Shown here piece by piece: positions 8,812 to 17,650 of a DNA stretch of 64,000 bases. The notes under the pieces are model-generated. The model was not told the origin of the DNA and ran no database searches. It worked only from the letters and a program-made list of their open reading frames with translations. Source of the DNA: Spirosoma aureum (GTDB lineage: Bacteria > Bacteroidota > Bacteroidia > Cytophagales > Spirosomataceae); the NCBI RefSeq assembly GCF_011604685.1, contig NZ_CP050063.1:3308501-3372500 (forward strand), written 5' to 3'. Positions within the stretch are counted from its first letter, which is position 1, and each line of letters starts with the position of its first letter. The translations under genes and the position numbers were made by a program.

Positions 8812-10434
8812 ATGAAAACGATCATCAAATACATCGGTATTACCGTTACGATGCTTGCGGGTTTACCAGCCTGTGAGGTAGAGCGACTACCCGAAACATC
8901 CATCAGCGATCAGACCTACTGGCGATCGGAAGGCGATCTGAAATCTGCCGCTAATTACCTCTACACCTTTTTACCGGCCTGGTCGACTGAGGACGTTTGG
9001 TCGGATGATGCAATTGGTCTGGCTTCCAACAACATTAGCGATGGGTCAAGGCTGGCCCCGGCAACTGATGGAAACTATAATACCAACTATAACTTAATTC
9101 GGGCAGCCAACAATATTGTTGAGAAAGCACCACGGGCTGCTGCCAGTACCGATAAGGCAATCATTGATCGGTATACGGCCGAGGCCCGGTTTTTCCGCGC
9201 CTGGGGGTATTATAATCTGGTTCAGCGCTTTGGTGACGTACCATTGATCTTGAAAACGCTCGATGAAACCGCACCAGAATTATCAGCTCCAGCCAGTCCA
9301 AGAGCAGCCATTTTTGAGCAGATTTATCAGGATCTGGATTTTGCCGCGCAGAAATTACCCACGCATACTGTGTTAGGTACTGCCGATTTTGGACGTATCA
9401 GCAACACCGCAGCGCTGGCCTTCAAAGCCCGAGTGGCGTTGTTTGAAGGAACCCGTTCGAAATACCATAATTACGGTGAGCCCGCCAAGCACCTCAAAGC
9501 AGCTGCTGATGCCGCCAAAGCCGTGATTGACAGCAAACAGCATGACCTGTTTACGGGCGCTTACTTCGATCTGTTTCAGATGCCTGGCGAGGGGCGGCAA
9601 AATCGCGAAAATGTCATCGTTAAACAGTATGGCGTATCGCTTACCGAGCGGGTTGTAACACACAGTTATTATCGGGGCTCACTGGAGAATGGTAATATGA
9701 ATCCGACCAAAAGTTTAGCTGATTCATACCTAATGAAAGATGGACTGCCAATTACCAAGTCGCCCCTCTATAAAGCCCCTGTGGTATCAACGGATGTGTT
9801 TGTGGATCGCGATACACGCATGAGCGATACATTTATGAAGAAGGGTGATCCAATGATGACCACAAAGCCAATCTTCGATATTGCTCCCCTGGTATTCAAC
9901 AAAACGGGATTCATGTTCCGTAAAACGGCAAATGTTGATGACTGGAATACGCAGGCCTCAACGATTGACCGGCCAATACTCCGCTATGCTGAAGTATTGG
10001 TAACTTATGCTGAAGCATTGTATGAATTGAATGGCTCTATCAGTGATGCTGATCTCGACTTGACGGTTAACCGCTTGCGCCAACGGGGTGGAGTAGCAAA
10101 ACTGACCAACGCTTTTGCTACGACCAACGGCCTGAATATACGGGATGAGATACGTCGGGAACGGCGGGTCGAATTAGCGCAGGAAGGTTTCCGGTATTGG
10201 GATCTGTTGCGCTGGAAGACTGCTGAAACCGAATTGCCAAAACCTGTTCTGGGTAACTACTTCTTTAAGGCTGAGTTCGGTACGGTGACGTCGGTAAAGT
10301 TAACGTCCGATAACTACATACTCGTACAGGAGGCCAGTTTCCGTAAGTTCGATCCGAACAAGGATTATCTCTGGCCTTTGCCGATTAATGAGATTGCGCT
10401 GAATCCGGCGTTAAAGCAGAATAAGGGCTGGTAA
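8812..10434 (+). CDS. SusD/RagB-family outer-membrane nutrient-binding lipoprotein
   Basis: 540 residues. A lipoprotein signal ends at LPAC (Cys about residue 21), so the protein is lipid-anchored, most likely facing outward and forming the lid of the SusC transporter. SusD-type features include the N-terminal SISDQTYWRSEGDL region, the TPR-like ARFFRAWGYYNLVQRFGDVPL stretch, the ILRYAEVLVTYAEALYELNG segment and the C-terminal IRRERRVELAQEGFRYWDLLRW, all hallmarks of this family. The end LWPLPINEIALNPALKQNKGW is also typical. It lies 36 bp downstream of susC, and a strong terminator follows. Confidence 0.96.
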   Translation: MKTIIKYIGITVTMLAGLPACEVERLPETSISDQTYWRSEGDLKSAANYLYTFLPAWSTEDVWSDDAIGLASNNISDGSRLAPATDGNYNTNYNLIRAANNIVEKAPRAAASTDKAIIDRYTAEARFFRAWGYYNLVQRFGDVPLILKTLDETAPELSAPASPRAAIFEQIYQDLDFAAQKLPTHTVLGTADFGRISNTAALAFKARVALFEGTRSKYHNYGEPAKHLKAAADAAKAVIDSKQHDLFTGAYFDLFQMPGEGRQNRENVIVKQYGVSLTERVVTHSYYRGSLENGNMNPTKSLADSYLMKDGLPITKSPLYKAPVVSTDVFVDRDTRMSDTFMKKGDPMMTTKPIFDIAPLVFNKTGFMFRKTANVDDWNTQASTIDRPILRYAEVLVTYAEALYELNGSISDADLDLTVNRLRQRGGVAKLTNAFATTNGLNIRDEIRRERRVELAQEGFRYWDLLRWKTAETELPKPVLGNYFFKAEFGTVTSVKLTSDNYILVQEASFRKFDPNKDYLWPLPINEIALNPALKQNKGW

Positions 10435-10439
10435 GGCAA

Positions 10440-10473
10440 ACCCCGCCCTCAACTGAAGGCGGGGTGCACTTTT
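10440..10473 (+). terminator. terminator of the susCD operon
   Basis: The stem ACCCCGCC / GGCGGGGT (10440-10447 with 10458-10465) has a 10-nt loop and a short TTTT shortly after. It starts 6 bp after the susD stop. Confidence 0.75.
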
Positions 10474-10487
10474 ATCAACCTCCCTCT

Positions 10488-10519
10488 TTAAACCCGTTCC
10501 TGCCCTGGGACGGGTTTAA
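10488..10519 (-). terminator. hairpin downstream of the metal-efflux pump gene
   Basis: A 13-bp stem (10488-10500 with 10507-10519, one G-T pair) with a 6-nt loop begins 8 bp past the pump stop on the minus strand. It has no clear T-run, so termination may rely on the stem alone or on convergence with the susD terminator. Confidence 0.5.
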
Positions 10520-10527
10520 TTCGTTCA

Positions 10528-13500
10528 TCATACGGCTTCTGCCAGTTCCACATTATTGCCGCTATCGGCAGATACGGCCATTTTATTTCGGTAGAACAAT
10601 CGGTATATAATCGGGAAAACCAAAAGTGTCAACACCGTTGCCGTCATTAATCCGCCAATGACGACAATGGCCAGTGGTTTCTGGGTTTCAGAGCCGATGC
10701 CGGTAGAAATAGCGGCCGGGAAAAGGCCAATAGCAGCCATGAGTGCGGTCATGACTACCGGACGAATACGTGACTGAACTCCCTCGCGAATGGCTCGATC
10801 GAGCGGCATTCGCGCCTGTCGGTTTTTGTTGAAGACCGAAATCAGAATGACACCATTCTGTACACAAATGCCGAATAAAGCAATGAAGCCCACCCCGGCC
10901 GAAATGCCGAAATTCATGCTGGTTACATGTAAGGCCAGGATACCACCGATCAGGGCAAAGGGAACGTTGAGTAAGACCAATCCTGCATCTTTAGCGTTGC
11001 CGAACGTAATGAACAGAATCACGAAAATGGCTGCAATGCTGATCGGTACGACTTTCGTTAACTGATCGGTGGCCCGTACCTGATTCTCGAATTCACCAAC
11101 CCACTCGACCGAATAGCCTTTTTCGGGCTGGAGTTTTTCGCGAACACGTTGTTGCGCTTCAGCGATGGTGCTTCCCAGATCGCGGCCCCGGACCGAAAAT
11201 TTTACACCAATAAACCGCTGGTTGAGGTCACGGTAAATAAAGGCGGGGCCGGTTACCTGTCGGATGGTGGCAATTTCTTTCAGCGGAATTTTACCCCCGC
11301 TCATTGTCGGCACCATCAGCCGCATAATGTCGTCGTCGCTCTGGCGGTATTCGGGCTGAAACCGCACCCGTATATCGAATTTTCGTTCGCCCTCGTACAG
11401 AATCGATGCTGTTTTTCCACCGATTGCCATCTCGATCACTGCCTGAGCATCAGCTGTCGATACACCATAGAGCGCCATCTTGTGATCATGGAACTGAATA
11501 CTCATTTCAGGCTGACCGACGTTGCGGATAATACCCAGATCTTTGATGCCCTCAACGTCTTTGACGGCAGCCAACGCCTGATTGGCGTATTTCTCCAGTT
11601 CATATACATCCGGCCCGAAAATCTTTATGCCGTTACTGGCCTTATAACCGGCCACTGCTTCGGCTACGTTATCGATGATGGGCTGTGAGTAGTTATAGAG
11701 CACCCCGGCGTAACGGCGTAGTTTCGAATCCATTTCGTCGGTGAGCTGCTCGGTGGTAAGCCTATGTCCGGCAAGCCGTTCGGTCCATTCATCTTTTGGC
11801 CGTAAATCGACCTGAAACTGGCAGAAGTAGAAGCCGTTCGGGTCTGTACCGTCGTTGGAACGACCCACCTGTGAGAGCACCTGCTTAACTTCGGGAAACG
11901 ACTTTAGATCTTGTCGGATGGTTTTGGCCATGGCTACACTTTCAGGAAGTGACATGCTCATGGGCAATTCGGCAGTCACCCAAAGCGCGCCCTCGTTTAG
12001 CTGGGGCAGGAACTCGGTGCCAAGCATTGTTGACGAGAAAAATGTGGCTATCATAAAGCAGATAGACCCAATCAGGCTCATCCGGCGGTGACGATAACAC
12101 CAGCCAAACGCGCCCATCACAATTCGTTCGAAGAAGTTGACAATAGGATTGTTCTTCTCCCGTACATTTTTCTTCAGCAGGATGGAACAGAGCACCGGCA
12201 CCAGTGTCAGGGTAAACAACAAAGCTCCCAGCAAGGCGAAGCCAAGTGTCCAGGCGAGGGGTGAAAACATTTTGCCTTCTACTTTCTGGAAGGAGAAAAT
12301 GGGTAGCAGCGCCGTAATAATAATGAGCTTGGAAAAAAAAACTGCCTTGCCTAACTCGCCACCCGTTTTGCGAATCAGACCGAGTTTGGCCATTCGGTTG
12401 TAGCGAGTCATGCCGACCCGGTGGGCCAGGTGATCCAGCGACACAAATACCCCCTCGACCATCACGACCGCTCCGTCGATAATGATACCGAAATCGATCG
12501 CGCCCATCGACAGCAGGTTCGCCGACATCCCCCGCAATCGGAGACAGATAAAGGCAAATAGTAGGGCCAGCGGAATAATGATGGAGACGATCAGCGTGGT
12601 TCGCCAGTCGGCCATGAATAAAAACACGATAACCGTTACCAGCACAATGCCTTCGGTAAGATTGTGCAACACCGTATGCGTGCAGAATTCGATCAGATTG
12701 TCGCGGTCGTAGAAGGTGACCATCTTGACATCGGACGGTAAAATGCGCGTGTTTAGATCCTCAATTTTGGCTTTCACCCGACCGAGTACATCACTGGGAT
12801 TCTCGCCTTTTCGCATAACCACGATGCCTTCTACCACGTCGTCGCTGGCATCCAGTCCAACCTGGCCAACGCGGGGCAAATTCGATTCGGCCACGTCGGC
12901 CACGTTTTTGACCAGAACAGGGTTGCCACCCATCTCTTCGATAATGATGTTCTCAATGTCCTGAATGGATGTCAGCAGGCCGACTCCGCGTACAACATAA
13001 GCCTGGCCGTTACGCTCGATCACATCGCCCCCAACGTTGATGTTGCTGCGCGTAACGGCCTGGTAGACTTCAAGTGGAGTAATGTCGTATTTGGTCAGTT
13101 GGGTGGGGTTTACCCGTAGCTCATACATCTTGTCGCGACCACCAAAGGCTACCACGTCGGCCACGCCCGGTACACTGCGGAGCTGTCGGTCGATCACCCA
13201 GTTCTGGAGCGTCAGCAACTCGCGGCTATCGCGGTCTTTGCTTTCGAGGGTATACCGAAAAATTTCACCCGTTGGCCCGTAAGGCGGCTGAATTTCGGGT
13301 TCGACACCATCGGGGAGCGATACGTTGCGAAGTAGGTTGTTGACCTGCTGACGGGCAAAAAAATCGTCGACATCATCATCGAAAATCACTTTCAGCACCG
13401 ATAGACCGAACATAGTGGTCGAGCGTACATTGGATTTACGCTGGACGGAATTCATGGCGACTTCAATCGGTACGGTCACGAATCGTTCGACCTCTTCGGC

Positions 13501-13680
13501 CGAGCGACCATTCCATTCTGTTACAACGATAATCTGCGTATTCGTTACGTCGGGGAAGGCTTCGAGCGGGGTTTTTAAGTAGCTGAATACACCGGCAATG
13601 ACCAGTGACGCCGTCATGAAGAAGATGAAAAAACGGTTTTTGAGGGAAAAACCGACTATGTTATTGATGAGTCTGTTCAT
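10528..13680 (-). CDS. czcA: heavy-metal RND efflux pump, CzcA/CusA family
   Basis: 1050 residues, typical for an HME-RND inner-membrane proton antiporter. It begins with TM1 and PLEAFPDVTNTQIIV, has the two large periplasmic loops, 12 expected transmembrane segments and a cytoplasmic C-terminus. In TM4 (about 395-408) it carries DFGIIIDGAVVMVE, with the D-x5-D-x6-E pattern of CzcA proton-relay residues. Cu/Ag pumps such as CusA lack the first of these acids. So divalent metals (Co, Zn, Cd, Ni) are more likely than copper or silver; this is inference from the motif. It is the last gene of the RR-HK-porin-adaptor-pump string. Confidence 0.92.
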   Translation of the reverse strand: MNRLINNIVGFSLKNRFFIFFMTASLVIAGVFSYLKTPLEAFPDVTNTQIIVVTEWNGRSAEEVERFVTVPIEVAMNSVQRKSNVRSTTMFGLSVLKVIFDDDVDDFFARQQVNNLLRNVSLPDGVEPEIQPPYGPTGEIFRYTLESKDRDSRELLTLQNWVIDRQLRSVPGVADVVAFGGRDKMYELRVNPTQLTKYDITPLEVYQAVTRSNINVGGDVIERNGQAYVVRGVGLLTSIQDIENIIIEEMGGNPVLVKNVADVAESNLPRVGQVGLDASDDVVEGIVVMRKGENPSDVLGRVKAKIEDLNTRILPSDVKMVTFYDRDNLIEFCTHTVLHNLTEGIVLVTVIVFLFMADWRTTLIVSIIIPLALLFAFICLRLRGMSANLLSMGAIDFGIIIDGAVVMVEGVFVSLDHLAHRVGMTRYNRMAKLGLIRKTGGELGKAVFFSKLIIITALLPIFSFQKVEGKMFSPLAWTLGFALLGALLFTLTLVPVLCSILLKKNVREKNNPIVNFFERIVMGAFGWCYRHRRMSLIGSICFMIATFFSSTMLGTEFLPQLNEGALWVTAELPMSMSLPESVAMAKTIRQDLKSFPEVKQVLSQVGRSNDGTDPNGFYFCQFQVDLRPKDEWTERLAGHRLTTEQLTDEMDSKLRRYAGVLYNYSQPIIDNVAEAVAGYKASNGIKIFGPDVYELEKYANQALAAVKDVEGIKDLGIIRNVGQPEMSIQFHDHKMALYGVSTADAQAVIEMAIGGKTASILYEGERKFDIRVRFQPEYRQSDDDIMRLMVPTMSGGKIPLKEIATIRQVTGPAFIYRDLNQRFIGVKFSVRGRDLGSTIAEAQQRVREKLQPEKGYSVEWVGEFENQVRATDQLTKVVPISIAAIFVILFITFGNAKDAGLVLLNVPFALIGGILALHVTSMNFGISAGVGFIALFGICVQNGVILISVFNKNRQARMPLDRAIREGVQSRIRPVVMTALMAAIGLFPAAISTGIGSETQKPLAIVVIGGLMTATVLTLLVFPIIYRLFYRNKMAVSADSGNNVELAEAV

Positions 13681-13696
13681 AGAGAGTGGGGCAGAG

Positions 13697-13747
13697 GGCC
13701 AGGGAATAGAGAAAACTGCGGGAGTCTTTTTTTCTTCTATCCCTGGC
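13697..13747. repeat. imperfect inverted repeat in the adaptor-pump gap
   Basis: Arms starting GGCCAGGGA and ending TCCCTGGCC flank a purine/pyrimidine-rich middle with a seven-T run. The element fills most of the 74-bp gap between the adaptor stop and the pump start, overlaps the last bases before 13755, and could be an attenuator or an mRNA-stability hairpin. Function is unproven. Confidence 0.5.
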
Positions 13748-13754
13748 CTTCTGC

Positions 13755-14843
13755 TCAGTTATTTAGCGCGTTGTAAACCAATAACTGATCTTTGGAAATG
13801 ACTTTTTCGCCCGGTTTTACGCCCTGATTAATGTAGGCAATGCTACCCAGCGATTTGAGGACATTGACTTCACGGGTTTCGATGTCGGCGCGTCCCCGAT
13901 AAACCAGAACGTAACGTTTCGACCGGTCGAAAATGATGGAACTGGCCGGTACGGTTGCCAATTGCCCGCCTGCTGCATACCGCAACGTGACGGTAGCGTG
14001 CATTTCGGGCTTTAACTTCATTGCTTTGTTGTTAAGTCGGATACGCACCGTCATGGCTTTCGTGTTCGGGTCGAGAACGGTATAGATTTTATCGACTTGC
14101 CCCCGAAATTCCTCGTCCGGATAACTGAGCGTTTGAATGGAGGCTTCCATGCCCTGCCGTACTTTACCAATGTCGCTTTCGTTAACATTGGCCAGCACCC
14201 ATACTTCGCTGATTTGCCCGATCGTAAAGAGGTTATCGGCATTATCGGAGCGGAGTTGCATATCGCGGTTGACGTTCTTTTCAATGACGTAGCCCTCAAT
14301 CGGTGCTTTGACCGTGTAAATCGACGATTTGCCAATACCATAAATCCGGGAAACTTCGGTGATGCGATTCACTTCGGCCTGTGCCTGCTCCAGTTCTTTC
14401 TGGGCCGACACGACCTCACGCTGGGAGGTGAGTTTTGTTTCGAATAAATCCTGAGCGACCCGTAGGTTTTTCTCGGCCAGCAGCAGATCTGACCGCGCCT
14501 GAATTGTTTGCCGTTCCAGATCGGCGACCTCGCCCGACCGGATAGAAGCCAGCGTTTGACCCTTATGCACATAATCGCCCAGCTCTACTTTCACTTCTTC
14601 GACATTGCCGCCAACCAGCGGAAATACTTTGATAACCCGATTTTCGTCGGCAACAACCTTTCCGACCAGGGTTAACTCATTGCGCACGGGCTGGGTCACG
14701 ACGCTATCGAGCCTGATTCGGCTCATCATTGTGTCCGACAGTCTGAATGCTTTTTCTTCTTCATGGACTGGTTTGGGTTCACACGATATAAGCAGCAATA
14801 CGCTCAGCGCGAACAATGGAATCGGGAGTCGATCAAGTTTCAT
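13755..14843 (-). CDS. czcB: efflux RND periplasmic adaptor (membrane fusion protein), lipoprotein
   Basis: About 362 residues from the ATG at 14843. That start is preferred over the upstream 14870 because it gives a clean lipoprotein signal (MKLDRLPIPLFALSVLLLISC, cut before Cys) and lies 1 nt from the porin stop, with AAGGA just upstream. Features: a lipoyl/barrel-sandwich part (VGGNVEEVKVELGDYVHKGQ, near 90), a coiled-coil hairpin (LERQTIQARSDLLLAEKNLR through VSAQKELEQAQAEVNRI), the second lipoyl half (KAPIEGYVIEKNV) and beta-barrel/membrane-proximal domains. It bridges the pump and the outer-membrane porin. Confidence 0.92.
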   Translation of the reverse strand: MKLDRLPIPLFALSVLLLISCEPKPVHEEEKAFRLSDTMMSRIRLDSVVTQPVRNELTLVGKVVADENRVIKVFPLVGGNVEEVKVELGDYVHKGQTLASIRSGEVADLERQTIQARSDLLLAEKNLRVAQDLFETKLTSQREVVSAQKELEQAQAEVNRITEVSRIYGIGKSSIYTVKAPIEGYVIEKNVNRDMQLRSDNADNLFTIGQISEVWVLANVNESDIGKVRQGMEASIQTLSYPDEEFRGQVDKIYTVLDPNTKAMTVRIRLNNKAMKLKPEMHATVTLRYAAGGQLATVPASSIIFDRSKRYVLVYRGRADIETREVNVLKSLGSIAYINQGVKPGEKVISKDQLLVYNALNN

Positions 14844-14844
14844 T

Positions 14845-16131
14845 TTATTCCTTAAATAAGTCTTCGCCAATGAGGTAATTCAGTTCTTCGTAGGCCCCGA
14901 CGCGGTCGGCTTTCAGTCGGTTGAGCTGTTGAACACTGTCGTTATAGGCTTCGATCATGTCGACAAATTCGAGCAGGGAGATGTTGCCTTTCTGGAAGTT
15001 GGTAATGACGCCCCGGTTCAATTGATCGAACTGTTCACTAAACTGCCGTTCGAGCCCCTGCACCCGTCGTTCAACTTCCCGAACCTTCTGGAGTGATGTA
15101 GCAACTTCATTACTAACCTGAATGGCGCGTTGTCGATGGAGTTGGCTCTGGTAACCGATCTGGCTACGAGCCGCCCGAATGGCGCCCTGATTGCGGTTGA
15201 AAAATGGAATGTCGGCCGAAAGCGACAGGCCGACGTAATTGTTAATATAACTTCCGGCCTGATCATAAGCCCCTCCGATTCGCACATCGGGTACCGCCAG
15301 TGCCCGCTGTAAATTGTAATTCAATTCGGCCTGGCGCGTCAGTGAAGCCGTTGCTAACAGGTCAGGGCGGTTGCGCAGGGCCATCTGCCGGAGTGAATCA
15401 TCGGGTTGGATCGGTATACGGTAGCGAGTCAGGCTTTCTTCGGCCACCACTGGATTAATCGAAACATCAACCGACAGCAGCGTCCGCAGGGCCCGCTCGT
15501 CGTCGGCCAGTTGAAACACAATACTGGTTCGGTCATTACTGAGCTGAAACAGTAACGCCTTAAGCCGGAGCAGCTCGCGGAGCGATACATTACTGCGTTC
15601 GTACTGCTTTTCGTAGGCTGTTACCGTAGTTTGAAGGGTGGCCAGCTGCTGATCGAACCGGGCCAGTGTTTGCCGTTGAAAATAGATCGAATAAAACCGG
15701 GTTCGCAAATCGAAACGAAGCCCCCGCAACAGATCCAGCATTTCCAGACCCGTCAGGCGGGCTGCTTCTGTGGCTAGTCCAATACGCTTGTTGCGTTTTC
15801 CTGCGGTGTATAGCAACTGCTCAATGGCAACCGTTTTCTGCCCCTGACGACCAACATCCAGCAGGCGTCTGGTCTCGTTATTATAGGTGCTAAGCTCAAC
15901 AGTAATGGTTGGGTTGTCGTAGAGACCTGCCTGAATGACCTGTGCCTGACTGGCATCGATCCGGAATCGCTCAGCCAGCAGTTGCAGGTTGTTTTTTAGG
16001 AACAAACTGTCAGCTTGCCGGAGCGTTAAAAATAATGAATCCTCTGGCGCAGAGGGTTGCGACGCCAGTGGGCGTCCCTGGGCTAACTGGGCAAAAAGAA
16101 AGAAACTGAAGAACGAAAGCAGCAACCGCAT
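14845..16131 (-). CDS. czcC: TolC-family outer-membrane efflux protein of the metal efflux system
   Basis: 428 residues with a signal peptide (MRLLLSFFSFFLFAQLAQG). Two OEP repeats are visible: LRQADSLFLKNNLQLLAERF near 40 and the second half around MALRNRPDLLATASLTRQAE (about 250). Long alpha-helical coils (LQKVREVERRVQGLERQF) form the periplasmic tunnel. It is the first structural gene of the efflux trio, immediately downstream of the 11-bp CTAA array, so the trio can be induced separately from the sensor genes. Confidence 0.92.
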   Translation of the reverse strand: MRLLLSFFSFFLFAQLAQGRPLASQPSAPEDSLFLTLRQADSLFLKNNLQLLAERFRIDASQAQVIQAGLYDNPTITVELSTYNNETRRLLDVGRQGQKTVAIEQLLYTAGKRNKRIGLATEAARLTGLEMLDLLRGLRFDLRTRFYSIYFQRQTLARFDQQLATLQTTVTAYEKQYERSNVSLRELLRLKALLFQLSNDRTSIVFQLADDERALRTLLSVDVSINPVVAEESLTRYRIPIQPDDSLRQMALRNRPDLLATASLTRQAELNYNLQRALAVPDVRIGGAYDQAGSYINNYVGLSLSADIPFFNRNQGAIRAARSQIGYQSQLHRQRAIQVSNEVATSLQKVREVERRVQGLERQFSEQFDQLNRGVITNFQKGNISLLEFVDMIEAYNDSVQQLNRLKADRVGAYEELNYLIGEDLFKE

Positions 16132-16153
16132 TTGACTGGATTAAATACGCTTG

Positions 16154-16161
16154 CAAAGGTC
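16154..16161 (-). promoter_or_regulatory. -7 promoter element of the efflux genes
   Basis: On the minus strand it reads GACCTTTG, one base from the Bacteroidetes -7 consensus TAnnTTTG. It lies 22 bp upstream of the porin start, and no good -33 TTTG is present. The CTAA array ends just upstream, where an activator would replace the -33 contact. Confidence 0.5.
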
Positions 16162-16172
16162 AGTCCGCCCAA

Positions 16173-16231
16173 TTACAGGGCACTTAGAGATAACTTAGGG
16201 GAGGGTTAGAAATACATTAGAAATTAATTAG
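16173..16231 (-). promoter_or_regulatory. five (plus one degenerate) direct repeats of CTAA at exact 11-bp spacing: response-regulator binding array
   Basis: On the plus strand TTAG occurs at 16184, 16195, 16206, 16217 and 16228, and a near-match TTAC at 16173: five perfect hits, each exactly 11 bp apart. OmpR/PhoB-family regulators bind direct repeats with this 11-bp period. The array fills the gap between the kinase stop and the efflux genes, so the regulator at 17651-18349 is the obvious ligand (inference). Confidence 0.75.
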
Positions 16232-16235
16232 AGAC

Positions 16236-17603
16236 TCATATATGCGGCAGTGAAACGGTAAATGTACTACCGATATTCGGTTGACTTTCGACCGAAAGTG
16301 TGCCCTGGTGCAGGTCAACAATTCGGGCGCAGATCGACAAACCAATGCCAAAACCATCGTAGTTCATGGCATTGGTTGCTCGATAGAACGATTCGAAAAT
16401 ATGCTGACGATCTTCGGCGGAAATGCCTATTCCATGATCATGTACCGCAATTCGGCAAACCTGGCTGTCGGTACTGATGCGTACCTGAGCCGTGTGATCA
16501 GGCGAGTATTTGCAGGCATTGTCGAACAGATTCAGCATCACCTGCTTGAGTAACCCTTCGTTGCCATTCACCAGCGTTTCCGTTTCTCCCTGTGGAATAT
16601 TCTCGTAATCGATCTCAATCCGGTACGCTGGTTTGGCGCTCAGGAGTTCGTCTTTAGCCAGAAAAACGACATCGTCGGTGCGTACGGGCTGGAACGGAAC
16701 GCTCTGAATCGACTCCAGCGTACGGGCCAGAAACAACAGGCTATTGGTGAGGCTAATGAGCCGGTCTGTATCCGACAGGAGATTAACCAGAACTTCTTCG
16801 TGCTCCGGCACCGTGAGCGGACGGCGCAGGCCAAGCTGAATTTCCGATTTTAAGGCAGCCAGTGGTGTCCGAAGCTCATGTGAAGCGTGTGAAACAAAAT
16901 TTCGCTGTTGCTCAAAAGCTTGTTCCAGCCGTTGCAGTACATCGTTGAAGTTGATCGCCAGTCGGGCAATTTCATCCTGTCGGTTACCCTCGTCGAGTCG
17001 TTGCCGAAGATTCCGGGCCGTGATGGCCGATACCTGTTCATTAATCCGGCTGATAGGCCGCAACGATTGACCGGCGAAGAAAATACCCAGACCGATCGTA
17101 ATGCTCAGGCCGCCTAGGAGTCCCCAGCCCAGTGTGAGTCGAAGATTCTCCATCTTGCTTCGCCCAAACTGATCATAAGCCGATGCCAGCACCACCAGAT
17201 CGCGACCATTCTGCTGATACAGTAAGCCAATCAGTTCGTTATCACCACTGTATGTTTCGACTTCTTTCTGCTGTCGGACCTCGTCCAGCAAGTGAACGTT
17301 GTAATGAATTACCTGATCATCTACGCTGCTATAGATCAATCGGTTGCGGGCGTCGAAAACCAGCACTTTTTCGTTGAACAGGGCCGTTAGCGTATTGCGG
17401 TCAATGATTTTGAGCAATTTCTGGTCGACTTCGTTCACTTCGACAAGAAATCGAACGGTTGTGCGTCCTTTGTTTTTTAGCCGTTCATAGAATTCCTCCC
17501 GGCGGTAGGTGTCCGATACAAAGTAAATCAACACCGAAAACGCGATCAGAATGGACGCGACAATCAACGAAAACTGGAGCGCGATTCGGTTGCGGATCGT
17601 CAT
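16236..17603 (-). CDS. sensor histidine kinase for the metal efflux system (CusS/CzcS-like)
   Basis: 455 residues. TM1 (about 12-34), a periplasmic sensor domain of about 130 residues, TM2 (LLGGLSITIGLGIFF, about 165-180) and a HAMP linker come first. Then follow the HisKA box with the phospho-His (FVSHASHELRTPLAAL, near 245) and the ATPase boxes N (NLFDNACKYSPD), G1 (HDHGIGI) and G2 (FGIGLSIC). It is encoded 47 bp downstream of its response regulator and upstream of the efflux trio. Its likely signal is periplasmic metal, inferred from context; no metal-binding His or Met cluster is obvious in the sensor domain. Confidence 0.93.
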   Translation of the reverse strand: MTIRNRIALQFSLIVASILIAFSVLIYFVSDTYRREEFYERLKNKGRTTVRFLVEVNEVDQKLLKIIDRNTLTALFNEKVLVFDARNRLIYSSVDDQVIHYNVHLLDEVRQQKEVETYSGDNELIGLLYQQNGRDLVVLASAYDQFGRSKMENLRLTLGWGLLGGLSITIGLGIFFAGQSLRPISRINEQVSAITARNLRQRLDEGNRQDEIARLAINFNDVLQRLEQAFEQQRNFVSHASHELRTPLAALKSEIQLGLRRPLTVPEHEEVLVNLLSDTDRLISLTNSLLFLARTLESIQSVPFQPVRTDDVVFLAKDELLSAKPAYRIEIDYENIPQGETETLVNGNEGLLKQVMLNLFDNACKYSPDHTAQVRISTDSQVCRIAVHDHGIGISAEDRQHIFESFYRATNAMNYDGFGIGLSICARIVDLHQGTLSVESQPNIGSTFTVSLPHI

Positions 17604-17650
17604 AAGTGCAACAGGAGTACGTGGCAGAAAGAGAACAGGAGATAGGCTGT

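Noticed and set aside
10440..10519. Attachment site or CRISPR-like repeats from the two adjacent hairpins
   Set aside because: The two hairpins differ in sequence and lie just past two converging genes, so paired terminators explain them.
11149..11688. 179-codon plus-strand open frame inside the pump region
   Set aside because: Antisense to the well-supported CzcA-like pump gene; no motif or start signal.
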